Assembly: GCA_910588955.1 (NCBI GenBank)
Contig: CAJURQ010000013.1
Span: 14,022 to 78,021, forward strand
Source of the DNA: an uncultured Lachnospiraceae bacterium
GTDB lineage: Bacteria > Bacillota > Clostridia > Lachnospirales > Lachnospiraceae
Direction: 5' to 3'
DNA: 64,000 nt
In this document: piece after piece, positions 26,937-34,789 of the stretch
Layout of the letters: each line of letters starts with the position of its first letter
Numbering within the stretch: the first letter of the stretch is position 1
Translations under genes and position numbers: made by a program
Notes under the pieces: generated by a model
The model's input: only the letters and a program-made list of their open reading frames with translations
The model's database searches: none
What the model was told of the DNA's origin: nothing

Positions 26937-27443
26937 ATGCTGAACGAAAATATCAAAACAATCAGAAAATCCAAAGGACTTTCACAGGAGGAACTTGCAG
27001 TCAAACTGCATGTGGTGAGACAGACGATTTCAAAATGGGAGCAGGGATTGTCGGTCCCGGATGCCGATATGCTGATTTCCATTTCAGAGGTATTGGAAAC
27101 ACCTGTGAGCGCACTGTTGGGAGAGAACGTTGTTGAAAGTGAGGCTGATAATTTAAGAGTCATTGCGGAGAAACTTGAGGTCATAAACCTGCAGCTTGCG
27201 CAGGGGAAGGCAATGAGACGAAAAGTAATTCATTGGTTTCTGGTCTTATTGGGTGTGGTGATAGTTGCTGGCTTTGCCGCCTTGGTTGTATGGAACAGCC
27301 CCTATTTGGGGTGGGATTATAGTGACCCGGAAACCGCGGTTGCCGGAGTGGTGGTTCACACGTTTGAGTGGCTGTTTGTCCGGATTGTACCGTTTGTCCT
27401 GACTGGAGCGGTCATCGGTGCCTGCCTGACGCGAAAGAAATAG
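26937..27443 (+). CDS. XRE-family regulator with membrane tail
   Basis: The protein has 168 residues. A helix-turn-helix at 3-60 (NIKTIRKSKGLSQEELAVKL, then VRQTISKWEQGLSVPDADML) is followed by a short linker and two hydrophobic segments at about 100-120 and 140-162. Membrane-tethered XRE regulators of this type are common in Firmicutes. AAAGGAGGG fixes the start. Targets are unknown; the ABC module ends 126 nt upstream. Confidence 0.85.
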   Translation: MLNENIKTIRKSKGLSQEELAVKLHVVRQTISKWEQGLSVPDADMLISISEVLETPVSALLGENVVESEADNLRVIAEKLEVINLQLAQGKAMRRKVIHWFLVLLGVVIVAGFAALVVWNSPYLGWDYSDPETAVAGVVVHTFEWLFVRIVPFVLTGAVIGACLTRKK

Positions 27444-27449
27444 ATTTGG

Positions 27450-27494
27450 TGTCAAGAAAAAATACTTGACACATCGCTCACTCTATTGTAAAAT
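27450..27494 (+). promoter_or_regulatory. Promoter of the ylxM-ffh operon with overlapping inverted repeat
   Basis: TTGACA at 27466-27471, a 17-bp spacer and TAAAAT at 27489-27494 form a sigma-A promoter. TGTCAAG (27450-27456) and CTTGACA (27465-27471) form a perfect 7-bp inverted repeat overlapping the -35 box, which could be an operator or part of a terminator for the gene before. Confidence 0.75.
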
Positions 27495-27582
27495 GCAAAA
27501 GTCGGCGGTCGTCTGCCTTATTTTTCATGGATGTGCCGCCTTGGCAAAGCCGGAACAAAAACGGCGCAGAATTGGTGAAAAC

Positions 27583-27936
27583 ATGGAAAAGATCGTAGAA
27601 CAGGGATTATTGTATGATTTCTATGGAGAACTGTTGAACGCGCACCAGCAGGAGATTTACGAGAGCGTCGTGTATGAGAACCTCTCTCTGGGAGAGATCG
27701 CGGAGGCGAAGGGAATCAGCAGGCAGGCGGTGCACGATATTGTGAAACGCTGCGACAAGGCGCTTCTCGGCTACGAGGAGAAGCTGAAACTGGTGGCACG
27801 GTTTACGAGCATCAAGGAGAAAATTGCGCAGATCAACCGTCTTTCCGAGCAGTATGAGAGCGGGGAGTTGGAAGAGACGGCGTCCTACGGCTCGCAGATT
27901 AGAGAATTGTCGGCAAGGATTATGCAGGAACTGTAG
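27583..27936 (+). CDS. ylxM: YlxM/p13-like DNA-binding protein
   Basis: The protein has 117 residues. A sigma-70 region-4-like helix-turn-helix (NAHQQEIYESVVYENLSLGE, then AKGISRQAVHDIVKRC) makes up most of the chain. YlxM is routinely encoded directly before ffh and has been linked to SRP function. ATG 27583 is the start; GGTGA is the only SD-like sequence. Confidence 0.92.
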   Translation: MEKIVEQGLLYDFYGELLNAHQQEIYESVVYENLSLGEIAEAKGISRQAVHDIVKRCDKALLGYEEKLKLVARFTSIKEKIAQINRLSEQYESGELEETASYGSQIRELSARIMQEL

Positions 27937-28001
27937 TTTTGTGTGCGGCAGGTTTGTGTCCGCCAAATGGATTTTTAAAAGGCAGAAAGGCGTAAGATCA
28001 G

Positions 28002-29369
28002 ATGGCGTTTGAGAGTCTGACAGATAAACTGCAGAATGTATTTAAGAATCTGAGAAGCAAGGGGCGTCTCACAGACGAGGATGTCAAGACCGCGCTAAAA
28101 GAGGTTAAGATGGCGCTTCTCGAGGCGGACGTCAACTTCAAGGTAGTGAAACAGTTTGTGAAGTCCGTGGAGGCGCGGGCGATCGGCGCGGACGTGTTGA
28201 ACGGTTTAAATCCCGGACAGATGGTCATCAAGATCGTGAACGAGGAAATGGTGTCCCTGATGGGATCCGAAACGACGGAGATCACCATGCAGCCGGGAAA
28301 GTCGATCACGGTCATCATGATGTGCGGTCTGCAGGGCGCGGGTAAAACCACGACCACGGCGAAGATCGCGGGGAAGCTGAAATTGAAAGGCAAGAAACCG
28401 CTTCTTGTGGCATGTGATGTGTACCGTCCCGCGGCGATCAAACAGCTGCAGGTAAACGGGGAAAAGCAGCAGGTGGACGTTTTCTCCATGGGGGAAAACC
28501 ATAAGCCGGTCAACATCGCGAAAGCGGCGATTGAGCACGCCCAGAAGAACGGTCATAACGTGGTGATTCTGGATACGGCGGGTCGTCTGCATATAGACGA
28601 GGAGATGATGGCGGAGCTGATCGAGATTAAGGGAAACGTGGACGTGCACCAGACGCTTCTGGTGGTGGATGCCATGACCGGTCAGGACGCAGTCAATGTG
28701 GCGAAGGATTTTGACGAGAAGGTCGGCGTGGACGGCGTGATCCTGTCCAAGATGGACGGAGACTCCAGAGGCGGCGCGGCGCTCTCCATCAAGGCTGTCA
28801 CGGGAAAGCCGATTCTCTTTATCGGTATGGGCGAGAAGCTTTCCGATCTGGAGCAGTTTTATCCGGATCGTATGGCAAACCGGATTCTGGGCATGGGCGA
28901 TGTGCTCACGCTGATCGAGAAGGCGCAGCAGAATCTCGACATAGACGAGGACAAAGAAAAAGAAATGGCTGCCCGCATGAAAAAGGGCAAGTTCGATTTC
29001 GAGGACTATCTGGAGAGCATGAAACAGATGCGCAATATGGGCGGGCTTTCCGGGATTTTGAGCATGATGCCCGGCATGGGAAAGCAGATGGCGGATATCG
29101 AGTCGGCGGTGGATGAAAAACAGCTGGCGCGCATGGAGGCGATTGTCCTCAGCATGACGCCGCAGGAGCGGCAGAATCCAAAACTTTTAAACCCGAGCAG
29201 GAAAGGGCGCATTGCCAAGGGCGCAGGGGTGGACATTGCGGTGGTCAACCGCTTTATCAAGCAGTTTGAGCAGTCGCAGAAGATGATGAAACAGATACCC
29301 GGCATGATGGGCGGCAAGAAAGGCCGCGGCATGTTCGGGGGCTTAGGCGGTATGAAATTCCCATTTTAG
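28002..29369 (+). CDS. ffh: Signal recognition particle protein Ffh
   Basis: GTPase that binds signal sequences and 4.5S/SRP RNA. The protein has 455 residues. The N domain is followed by the G domain with GLQGAGKTTTTAKIAGKL, DTAGRLHIDEEMM and SKMDGDSRGGAALS. The methionine-rich M domain runs from about 325 to the end (MMPGMGKQMA, then IPGMMGGKKGRGMFGGLGG). It works with FtsY. Confidence 0.98.
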   Translation: MAFESLTDKLQNVFKNLRSKGRLTDEDVKTALKEVKMALLEADVNFKVVKQFVKSVEARAIGADVLNGLNPGQMVIKIVNEEMVSLMGSETTEITMQPGKSITVIMMCGLQGAGKTTTTAKIAGKLKLKGKKPLLVACDVYRPAAIKQLQVNGEKQQVDVFSMGENHKPVNIAKAAIEHAQKNGHNVVILDTAGRLHIDEEMMAELIEIKGNVDVHQTLLVVDAMTGQDAVNVAKDFDEKVGVDGVILSKMDGDSRGGAALSIKAVTGKPILFIGMGEKLSDLEQFYPDRMANRILGMGDVLTLIEKAQQNLDIDEDKEKEMAARMKKGKFDFEDYLESMKQMRNMGGLSGILSMMPGMGKQMADIESAVDEKQLARMEAIVLSMTPQERQNPKLLNPSRKGRIAKGAGVDIAVVNRFIKQFEQSQKMMKQIPGMMGGKKGRGMFGGLGGMKFPF

Positions 29370-29415
29370 GGTTTCAAAATAAACAAATACATTTAATTTA
29401 CAGGAGGCAAAAGAA

Positions 29416-29661
29416 ATGGCAGTTAAGATCAGATTAAGAAGAATGGGACAGAAGAAGCATCCTTTTTACAGAATTGTGGTAGCGGATTCCAGATCCCCCA
29501 GAGACGGCAGATGTATCGCGGAGATCGGCACTTACGATCCCAACACGGATCCCAGCACCTACAAGGTAAACGAGGAAGAGGCGAAGAAGTGGCTTGCTAA
29601 CGGCGCACAGCCCACAGAGATTGTGAGCAGAATCTTCAAGACGGTAGGCGTGACAAAATAA
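29416..29661 (+). CDS. rpsP: Ribosomal protein bS16
   Basis: The protein has 81 residues with the S16 start VKIRLRRMGQKKHPFYRIVV. ACAGGAGG precedes the ATG. It sits in the conserved ffh-rpsP-khpA-rimM-trmD-rplS order. Confidence 0.98.
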   Translation: MAVKIRLRRMGQKKHPFYRIVVADSRSPRDGRCIAEIGTYDPNTDPSTYKVNEEEAKKWLANGAQPTEIVSRIFKTVGVTK

Positions 29662-29692
29662 AAGGGTTTCAGGTCGCTTTTGGAGGTGGACT

Positions 29693-29920
29693 ATGAAAGA
29701 ATTGGTTGAAGTGATCGCAAAAGCTCTTGTGGAAAACCCGGACGAAGTGGTGGTGACACAGAAGGAGGAAGGTAAGAACGTTACCGTGGAACTCCATGTG
29801 GCGCCCTCCGATATGGGAAAGGTTATTGGCAAGCAGGGACGTATCGCAAAGGCGATCCGCTCTGTTGTCAAGGCGGCGTCATCTAAGGACAATAAGAGAG
29901 TGGATGTAGAGATCATCTGA
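29693..29920 (+). CDS. khpA: KH-domain RNA-binding protein KhpA
   Basis: The protein has 75 residues and is a single KH domain with the GxxG loop in MGKVIGKQGRIAKAIR. It binds RNA, usually with KhpB/Jag, and affects cell length and division in streptococci. It is located between rpsP and rimM as usual. Confidence 0.94.
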   Translation: MKELVEVIAKALVENPDEVVVTQKEEGKNVTVELHVAPSDMGKVIGKQGRIAKAIRSVVKAASSKDNKRVDVEII

Positions 29921-29926
29921 CAAAAG

Positions 29927-29960
29927 GACCCCACGGATTTCCCTGTGGGGTCTTCTGCTT
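29927..29960 (+). terminator. Terminator after khpA
   Basis: GACCCCAC (29927-29934) and GTGGGGTC (29945-29952) form a GC-rich stem followed by TTCTGCTT. The downstream rimM may therefore depend on read-through or its own promoter. Confidence 0.7.
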
Positions 29961-30002
29961 GTTATGCAGAATGACAGAGAAAAGGACAGGGAGTAAAGGG
30001 AT

Positions 30003-30521
30003 TTGGGAACGGAGAGAAACGACGAGTTACAGGTGGGCGTGATTACGCAGACCCACGGGATCCGGGGCGAGGTGAAGGTATTTCCCACCACGGACGACGC
30101 GAACCGCTTTAAGAAGCTGAAAGAGGTCATTCTGGACACGGGGAGAGAATGTCTTTCCTTGGAGATCGAGGGCGTCAAGTTCTTTAAGCAGTTCGTGATA
30201 CTGAAATTCAAGGGCTATGATTCCATCAACGACGTGGAAAAGTATAAGCAGGGAAAGCTTTTGGTGACCCGTGACAAGGCGGTCAGATTAAAGAAGGATG
30301 AGTATTTCGTGGCGGATATGATCGGTATGCGTGTCGTGACGGACGAGGGCGAAGACTTTGGCATATTGAAGGAAGTGCTTGCCACCGGCGCAAACGACGT
30401 CTATGTGGTGAGTCGGGAGGGCGGAGAGGTGCTGCTCCCGGCGATCAAAGAGTGCGTGAAAAACATCGATATAGACGGGCAGGTGATGGAAATTCACGTA
30501 ATGGACGGGCTGCTTAGTTGA
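30003..30521 (+). CDS. rimM: 16S rRNA processing protein RimM
   Basis: The protein has 172 residues. The N-terminal beta-barrel begins LQVGVITQTHGIRGEVKVFP, and the C-terminal PRC barrel contains DEYFVADMIGMRV and VLLPAIKECVKNIDI. It assists 30S head maturation. TTG 30003 appears to be the start because no ATG lies before the conserved region; AAAGGG is close upstream. Confidence 0.95.
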   Translation: MGTERNDELQVGVITQTHGIRGEVKVFPTTDDANRFKKLKEVILDTGRECLSLEIEGVKFFKQFVILKFKGYDSINDVEKYKQGKLLVTRDKAVRLKKDEYFVADMIGMRVVTDEGEDFGILKEVLATGANDVYVVSREGGEVLLPAIKECVKNIDIDGQVMEIHVMDGLLS

Positions 30522-30584
30522 CAGGCAGCGTGTTAGGCTGCTTTTTGAATGACGCGGATACAACACTACTTTGGAGGATGTGCA

Positions 30585-31286
30585 ATGCTGAATTTCCATA
30601 TACTGACATTATTTCCTGAGATGGTCATGCAGGGTCTGCACACGAGCATTCTCGGCAGAGCGGCGGACAGAGGCGATATCTCCATAGAGGCGGTCAATAT
30701 CCGGGATTTTACAACAAATAAGCACGGCAAGGTGGATGATTACACTTACGGGGGCGGCGCGGGGATGCTGATGCAGGCACAGCCGGTATTTGACGCCTGC
30801 CAGTCGATTATTGACCGAATTGGTCAGGATAAGCCGCGGCGCGTCATATACGTCACCCCGCAGGGGAAACCGTTCCATCAGGAGATGGCGAAGGAGCTGT
30901 CCGCGGAGGAGGAGCTGATTTTTCTCTGCGGTCACTATGAGGGAATCGACGAGCGGGTGCTGGAAGAGATTGTCACGGATGAAATTTCTCTTGGCGACTA
31001 TGTGCTCACGGGAGGAGAGCTGGCGGCTATGGTGATGGTGGACGCCATCGCGAGACTGGTGCCGGGCGTCCTGCACAACGGGGAGTCGGCACAGACGGAG
31101 TCCTTTGGGGACGGTCTTTTAGAATATCCCCAGTATTCCCGCCCGGAGATCTGGCACGGGAAACGAGTGCCGGAGGTTCTGCTCTCGGGCGATCACGCGA
31201 AGGTGGACGCTTGGAGGCTGGAACAGGCGATTGCGCGGACGAAGGAGAGAAGACCGGATCTGTATGAGAAATATATGGAGAAATAG
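30585..31286 (+). CDS. trmD: tRNA (guanine-N1)-methyltransferase
   Basis: The protein has 233 residues. It methylates G37 of tRNAs to prevent frameshifting. FHILTLFPEM starts the protein, DDYTYGGGAGMLM and the knotted SAM site LCGHYEGIDERV follow, then GDYVLTGGELA. GGAGG precedes ATG 30585. Confidence 0.97.
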   Translation: MLNFHILTLFPEMVMQGLHTSILGRAADRGDISIEAVNIRDFTTNKHGKVDDYTYGGGAGMLMQAQPVFDACQSIIDRIGQDKPRRVIYVTPQGKPFHQEMAKELSAEEELIFLCGHYEGIDERVLEEIVTDEISLGDYVLTGGELAAMVMVDAIARLVPGVLHNGESAQTESFGDGLLEYPQYSRPEIWHGKRVPEVLLSGDHAKVDAWRLEQAIARTKERRPDLYEKYMEK

Positions 31287-31299
31287 CTTGCATTTGCCC

Positions 31300-31391
31300 A
31301 CGTTGTATGGTAAATTATAAATGTTGTGAAGAAGGATGGTCCTCTGTTACAGACGTATTAAGAACATCCGGAGCATATCAGGAGGAGAATT
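31300..31391 (+). promoter_or_regulatory. Promoter and leader of rplS
   Basis: TTGCCC followed after 16 bp by TATAAA (about 31294-31321) could start an rplS transcript with a leader of about 65 nt. Firmicutes often carry an L19 leader RNA here. I see purine-rich and C-rich blocks (GGATGGTCC, ACATCCGG) but cannot fold it with certainty. Confidence 0.4.
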
Positions 31392-31739
31392 ATGAACGAC
31401 ATCATCAGAGAAATCGAAGCAGAACAGTTGAAAGAGAACTTGAGCGACTTCCATGTAGGCGACACCGTTAAGGTGTACGGCAAGATCAAGGAGGGTAACC
31501 GCGAGAGAATCCAGGTGTTCGAGGGCACCGTTTTGAAGATTCAGGGCGGCGGCAACAGAACGACTTTCACGGTGCGTAAGGTATCTAACGGCGTAGGCGT
31601 GGAGAAGACGTGGCCGATGCATTCCCCGAACGTGGAGAAGGTTGAGGTTGTCAGAAGAGGTAAGGTGAGACGTGCTAAACTGAATTACCTGAGAGATCGC
31701 GTCGGTAAGAAGGCTAAGGTGAAAGAACTGGTTAAATAA
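31392..31739 (+). CDS. rplS: Ribosomal protein bL19
   Basis: The protein has 115 residues. FHVGDTVKVYGKIKEGNRER, FEGTVLKIQGGG and the C-terminal RRGKVRRAKLNYLRDRVGKK are L19 hallmarks. AGGAGGAG precedes the ATG. Confidence 0.98.
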   Translation: MNDIIREIEAEQLKENLSDFHVGDTVKVYGKIKEGNRERIQVFEGTVLKIQGGGNRTTFTVRKVSNGVGVEKTWPMHSPNVEKVEVVRRGKVRRAKLNYLRDRVGKKAKVKELVK

Positions 31740-31755
31740 GCGAAAGTGATGATGG

Positions 31756-31793
31756 AGCAGATACCTCAGAGTAATTCGGGGTATCTGCTTTCG
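31756..31793 (+). terminator. Terminator after rplS
   Basis: AGCAGATACCTC and GGGGTATCTGCTT form a long stem with a short loop, ending TTTCG. It separates rplS from the first signal peptidase gene. Confidence 0.75.
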
Positions 31794-31813
31794 CGTACGA
31801 TGGAGTATACAGA

Positions 31814-32398
31814 ATGGCGAGAAGAAAAGGTTTGACCTTTTATCAGAAAAAGAAAAGGCTTGATCCGAGGCTTTTAAAAGATGGTGTTGAGCTGTTGGTG
31901 GGCGGCGCGGTCGCCGTCTTTCTGGCATTCGTTCTCGTCTTTTCCATAGGGATGCGCACTAGTGTGATCGGCGATTCTATGGAGCCGGCGCTGCACAACG
32001 GACAGGAAATTCTGATGAACCGGATTCTCTACCGCATCTCTACGCCGAAACGCGGCGATGTGGTCGTCTTTTTGCCAAATAACAATAAAAATTCTCACTA
32101 TTACGTGAAACGCGTTGTGGGACTGCCGGGCGAGACGGTGCAGATCAGGGAGGGCAGTGTGTACATAGACGGGGTGCTTCTTGCGGAGAATGAGCAGTTT
32201 GATAAAATCATAGATCCGGGCATTGCACGCAATGAAGTACTTCTTTCGAGCGACGAGTTTTTCGTGCTGGGGGATAACCGCAACAGCAGTGAGGACAGCC
32301 GATCGGGTAATATCGGCGCGGTCAGGAAAGATACGATTATCGGCAAGGCGTGGTTCCACATGGCAGCCGGAGAAGAGTCCATGGGGCTGATTGAATAG
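31814..32398 (+). CDS. lepB: Type I signal peptidase, copy 1
   Basis: The protein has 194 residues. One N-terminal membrane helix at about 25-48 precedes the catalytic Ser in GDSMEPALHNG and Lys in YYVKRVVGLPGETV. The conserved FVLGDNRNSSEDSR box follows. It cleaves signal peptides at the outer membrane face. It is one of two paralogs flanking rbgA. Confidence 0.96.
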   Translation: MARRKGLTFYQKKKRLDPRLLKDGVELLVGGAVAVFLAFVLVFSIGMRTSVIGDSMEPALHNGQEILMNRILYRISTPKRGDVVVFLPNNNKNSHYYVKRVVGLPGETVQIREGSVYIDGVLLAENEQFDKIIDPGIARNEVLLSSDEFFVLGDNRNSSEDSRSGNIGAVRKDTIIGKAWFHMAAGEESMGLIE

Positions 32399-32410
32399 AG
32401 AGGGCAAGGC

Positions 32411-33316
32411 ATGAATTATCAGTGGTATCCGGGGCATATGACGAAGGCAAAGCGCATGATGCAGGAAAATATCAGTCTGATCGATCTGGTGATCGAACTG
32501 GTGGACGCGCGGGTTCCGCTTTCAAGCAGAAATCCGGATATAGATGAACTGGGAAAAAACAAGTCCCGGCTGATTTTGTTAAATAAATCGGATCTGGCGG
32601 ATCCGGCGGCGAATAAACGGTGGATGGCATACTTTAAGGAGCGCGGGTTCAATGTGCTGGAGGTCAACGCGAAGACAGGGCAGGGACTAAAGGCGATTCA
32701 GCCCAAGGTGCAGGAGGCGTGCCGGGAGAAGATCGAGCGTGACAGAAAGCGGGGCATCAAGAACCGTCCCGTCAGAGCGATCGTGGTCGGCATCCCCAAC
32801 GTGGGGAAATCCACGTTTATCAATTCCTTTGCGGGAAAAGCGTGCACAAAGACAGGAAATAAACCGGGCGTGACGAAGGGAAAACAGTGGATCAGGCTCA
32901 ACAAGGAATTGGAGCTTTTAGATACGCCGGGTATTCTCTGGCCGAAGTTTGAGAGTGAGGAGGTCGGGAAGCGGCTGGCGATGATCGGCTCCATGAATGA
33001 CGAGATTCTGCAGATGACGGAGCTTGCGCATGAACTGCTCGCCTATCTTTTAGAGCATTACAGGGAACCGCTGCTTGAACGCTACCAGATCGGGGAGACG
33101 GAGGGTGCGCTTACGCCCGTCGAGGCGCTGGCGCTCATCTGCGAGAACCGCAAGTGTTATAAGAAAGGGCAGGAACCGGATTTCGAGAAGGCGGCGGCGC
33201 TGCTGGTAGATGATTTCAGAAATGGCAGAATTGGAAGAATTACATTGGAAATGTGTGGGGAATGCAATTATTCAGCACAGGTCGAAGCATTTACTGCTGA
33301 GACCGTAAGAACATGA
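32411..33316 (+). CDS. rbgA: Ribosome biogenesis GTPase RbgA (YlqF)
   Basis: The protein has 301 residues and is a circularly permuted GTPase: the G4 motif LLNKSDLAD comes before G1 GIPNVGKSTFINSF and G3 LDTPGILWP. The family is essential for late 50S assembly in Bacillus. YQWYPGHMTKAKRMM at the N-terminus is characteristic. Confidence 0.97.
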   Translation: MNYQWYPGHMTKAKRMMQENISLIDLVIELVDARVPLSSRNPDIDELGKNKSRLILLNKSDLADPAANKRWMAYFKERGFNVLEVNAKTGQGLKAIQPKVQEACREKIERDRKRGIKNRPVRAIVVGIPNVGKSTFINSFAGKACTKTGNKPGVTKGKQWIRLNKELELLDTPGILWPKFESEEVGKRLAMIGSMNDEILQMTELAHELLAYLLEHYREPLLERYQIGETEGALTPVEALALICENRKCYKKGQEPDFEKAAALLVDDFRNGRIGRITLEMCGECNYSAQVEAFTAETVRT

Positions 33317-33322
33317 TGGAGG

Positions 33323-33368
33323 GATGCAAAATCCCATCGTCGAAGACGATTTTAATGGATTTTGCATC
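33323..33368. repeat. 46-nt near-perfect hairpin between rbgA and lepB copy 2
   Basis: GATGCAAAATCC (33323-33334) and GGATTTTGCATC (33357-33368) are perfect 12-bp arms, with an inner ATCGTCG/ACGAT stem. There is no T tract after it, so it is a weak terminator candidate; it may be a cruciform, RNase III site or RNA stability element. Confidence 0.7.
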
Positions 33369-33421
33369 GTAACTATGAAGGAACTGAATAGTTACGGGGA
33401 AATGCAGGAGGAAGAGCAAAA

Positions 33422-33961
33422 GTGAAAAAGGTGCTTCGTGAGATTTTAAATACCAGTCTGTATCTGTTGGGCGTTTTGTGTCTCGTATATCTGGTGATTC
33501 ATTTTGTGGGGCAGAGGACGCAGGTGCAGGGGCGCTCCATGGAGCCGGCGCTCAGTGAGGCGGATAACCTGATCGTGGATAAACTGAGTTACCGTTTTCA
33601 TGATCCGGAACGTTTTGACATTATCGTTTTTCCCTTTTTGCAAGAGGAGGAAACCTTTTATATCAAGCGGATTATCGGGCTTCCCGGTGAGACGGTGCAG
33701 ATCGACGAGGAGGGAAACATCTATGTGGACGGCGAGGTGCTTAAGGAATCCTACGGCAAGGAAGTAATCGCCAATCCCGGGAGGGCGTATGAGCCTGTGA
33801 AGCTGGGCAAGGACGAATATTTTGTTCTGGGAGATAACAGAAACAACAGTCTCGACGGCAGGGACCCTTCGGTTGGCAATATCAGGAGGGAAAATATTAT
33901 CGGCAGGGCTTGGCTGCGGATTTGGCCGCTGAATAAGTTCGGGTTTGTCAAACACCAATGA
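33422..33961 (+). CDS. lepB: Type I signal peptidase, copy 2
   Basis: The protein has 179 residues, with a GTG start 7 nt after GAGGAAGAG. A membrane helix is at about 8-28. Catalytic Ser is in GRSMEPALSEAD and Lys in FYIKRIIGLPGETV, with FVLGDNRNNSLDGRD after. Divergence from copy 1 suggests a different substrate range or regulation; both appear intact. Confidence 0.95.
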   Translation: MKKVLREILNTSLYLLGVLCLVYLVIHFVGQRTQVQGRSMEPALSEADNLIVDKLSYRFHDPERFDIIVFPFLQEEETFYIKRIIGLPGETVQIDEEGNIYVDGEVLKESYGKEVIANPGRAYEPVKLGKDEYFVLGDNRNNSLDGRDPSVGNIRRENIIGRAWLRIWPLNKFGFVKHQ

Positions 33962-34018
33962 TGCGGCATAGACTCACTGGCTGCTGCAGGGCGACGATTT
34001 TTACAGGAGCAGGGAAAG

Positions 34019-34789
34019 ATGGCGGAAAAAATAAGTGTTATCAGGGAAAAATTGCAGGCGGCGGCTGTCACGGAGCTGCCTGTTTTGTTTTCGGCGTACG
34101 AGTCGGATGAGAGGGCAGGGGTACAGGCTGAAATTGCCAAGGCGAAAAAACAGCTTCTTTTGTATGAAAAAGAATTGAAGAGAACGGAGGAACTGAAACG
34201 TTATGAGCGGGAATATGCCGCATTTGCTCATATTTGCGGCATTGATGAGGTGGGCAGGGGGCCCCTTGCCGGACCTGTGGTAGCGGGGGCGGTTATTTTG
34301 CCGAAAGATTGTGATATTTTATATATCAATGATTCCAAGAAACTCTCCGAAAAAAAGAGAGAGGAGTTATATGAGGTCATTATGGAAAAAGCGCTGGCGG
34401 TGGGCTTAGGTTACAGCACGCCGGAGCGGATCGACGAGATCAACATTCTGCAGGCGACTTACGAGGCGATGCGTGAGGCGATCGGCAAGTTATCTGTAAC
34501 ACCCGATATTTTATTGAATGACGCGGTGACCATACCGGAAGTCAAAATTCGTCAGGTGCCTATCATCAAAGGGGATGCCAAAAGCATTTCCATTGGCGCG
34601 GCAAGCATAGTGGCGAAGGTGACGAGGGACCGGCTGATGGTGCAGTATGACGAGGTCTATCCGATGTACGGGTTTGCCTCGAACAAAGGCTACGGGGCGC
34701 AGGCGCATATTGAAGCGCTTAAGGAATACGGACCGTGCCCCATTCACAGAAGATCTTTTATCAAAAATTTTTGCGAGGTGCGCGATTGA
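34019..34789 (+). CDS. rnhB: Ribonuclease HII
   Basis: The protein has 256 residues. An N-terminal extension of about 70 residues (typical of Firmicutes) precedes CGIDEVGRGPLAGPVVAGAV with the catalytic Asp-Glu pair. INDSKKLSEKKREELY and ASIVAKVTRDRLM follow. It removes RNA from DNA hybrids. Its stop overlaps the TTG start of the next gene. Confidence 0.97.
   Translation: MAEKISVIREKLQAAAVTELPVLFSAYESDERAGVQAEIAKAKKQLLLYEKELKRTEELKRYEREYAAFAHICGIDEVGRGPLAGPVVAGAVILPKDCDILYINDSKKLSEKKREELYEVIMEKALAVGLGYSTPERIDEINILQATYEAMREAIGKLSVTPDILLNDAVTIPEVKIRQVPIIKGDAKSISIGAASIVAKVTRDRLMVQYDEVYPMYGFASNKGYGAQAHIEALKEYGPCPIHRRSFIKNFCEVRD

Noticed and set aside
33323..33368. Simple rho-independent terminator for rbgA
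   Set aside because: The hairpin is strong, but no T tract follows it on the plus strand.
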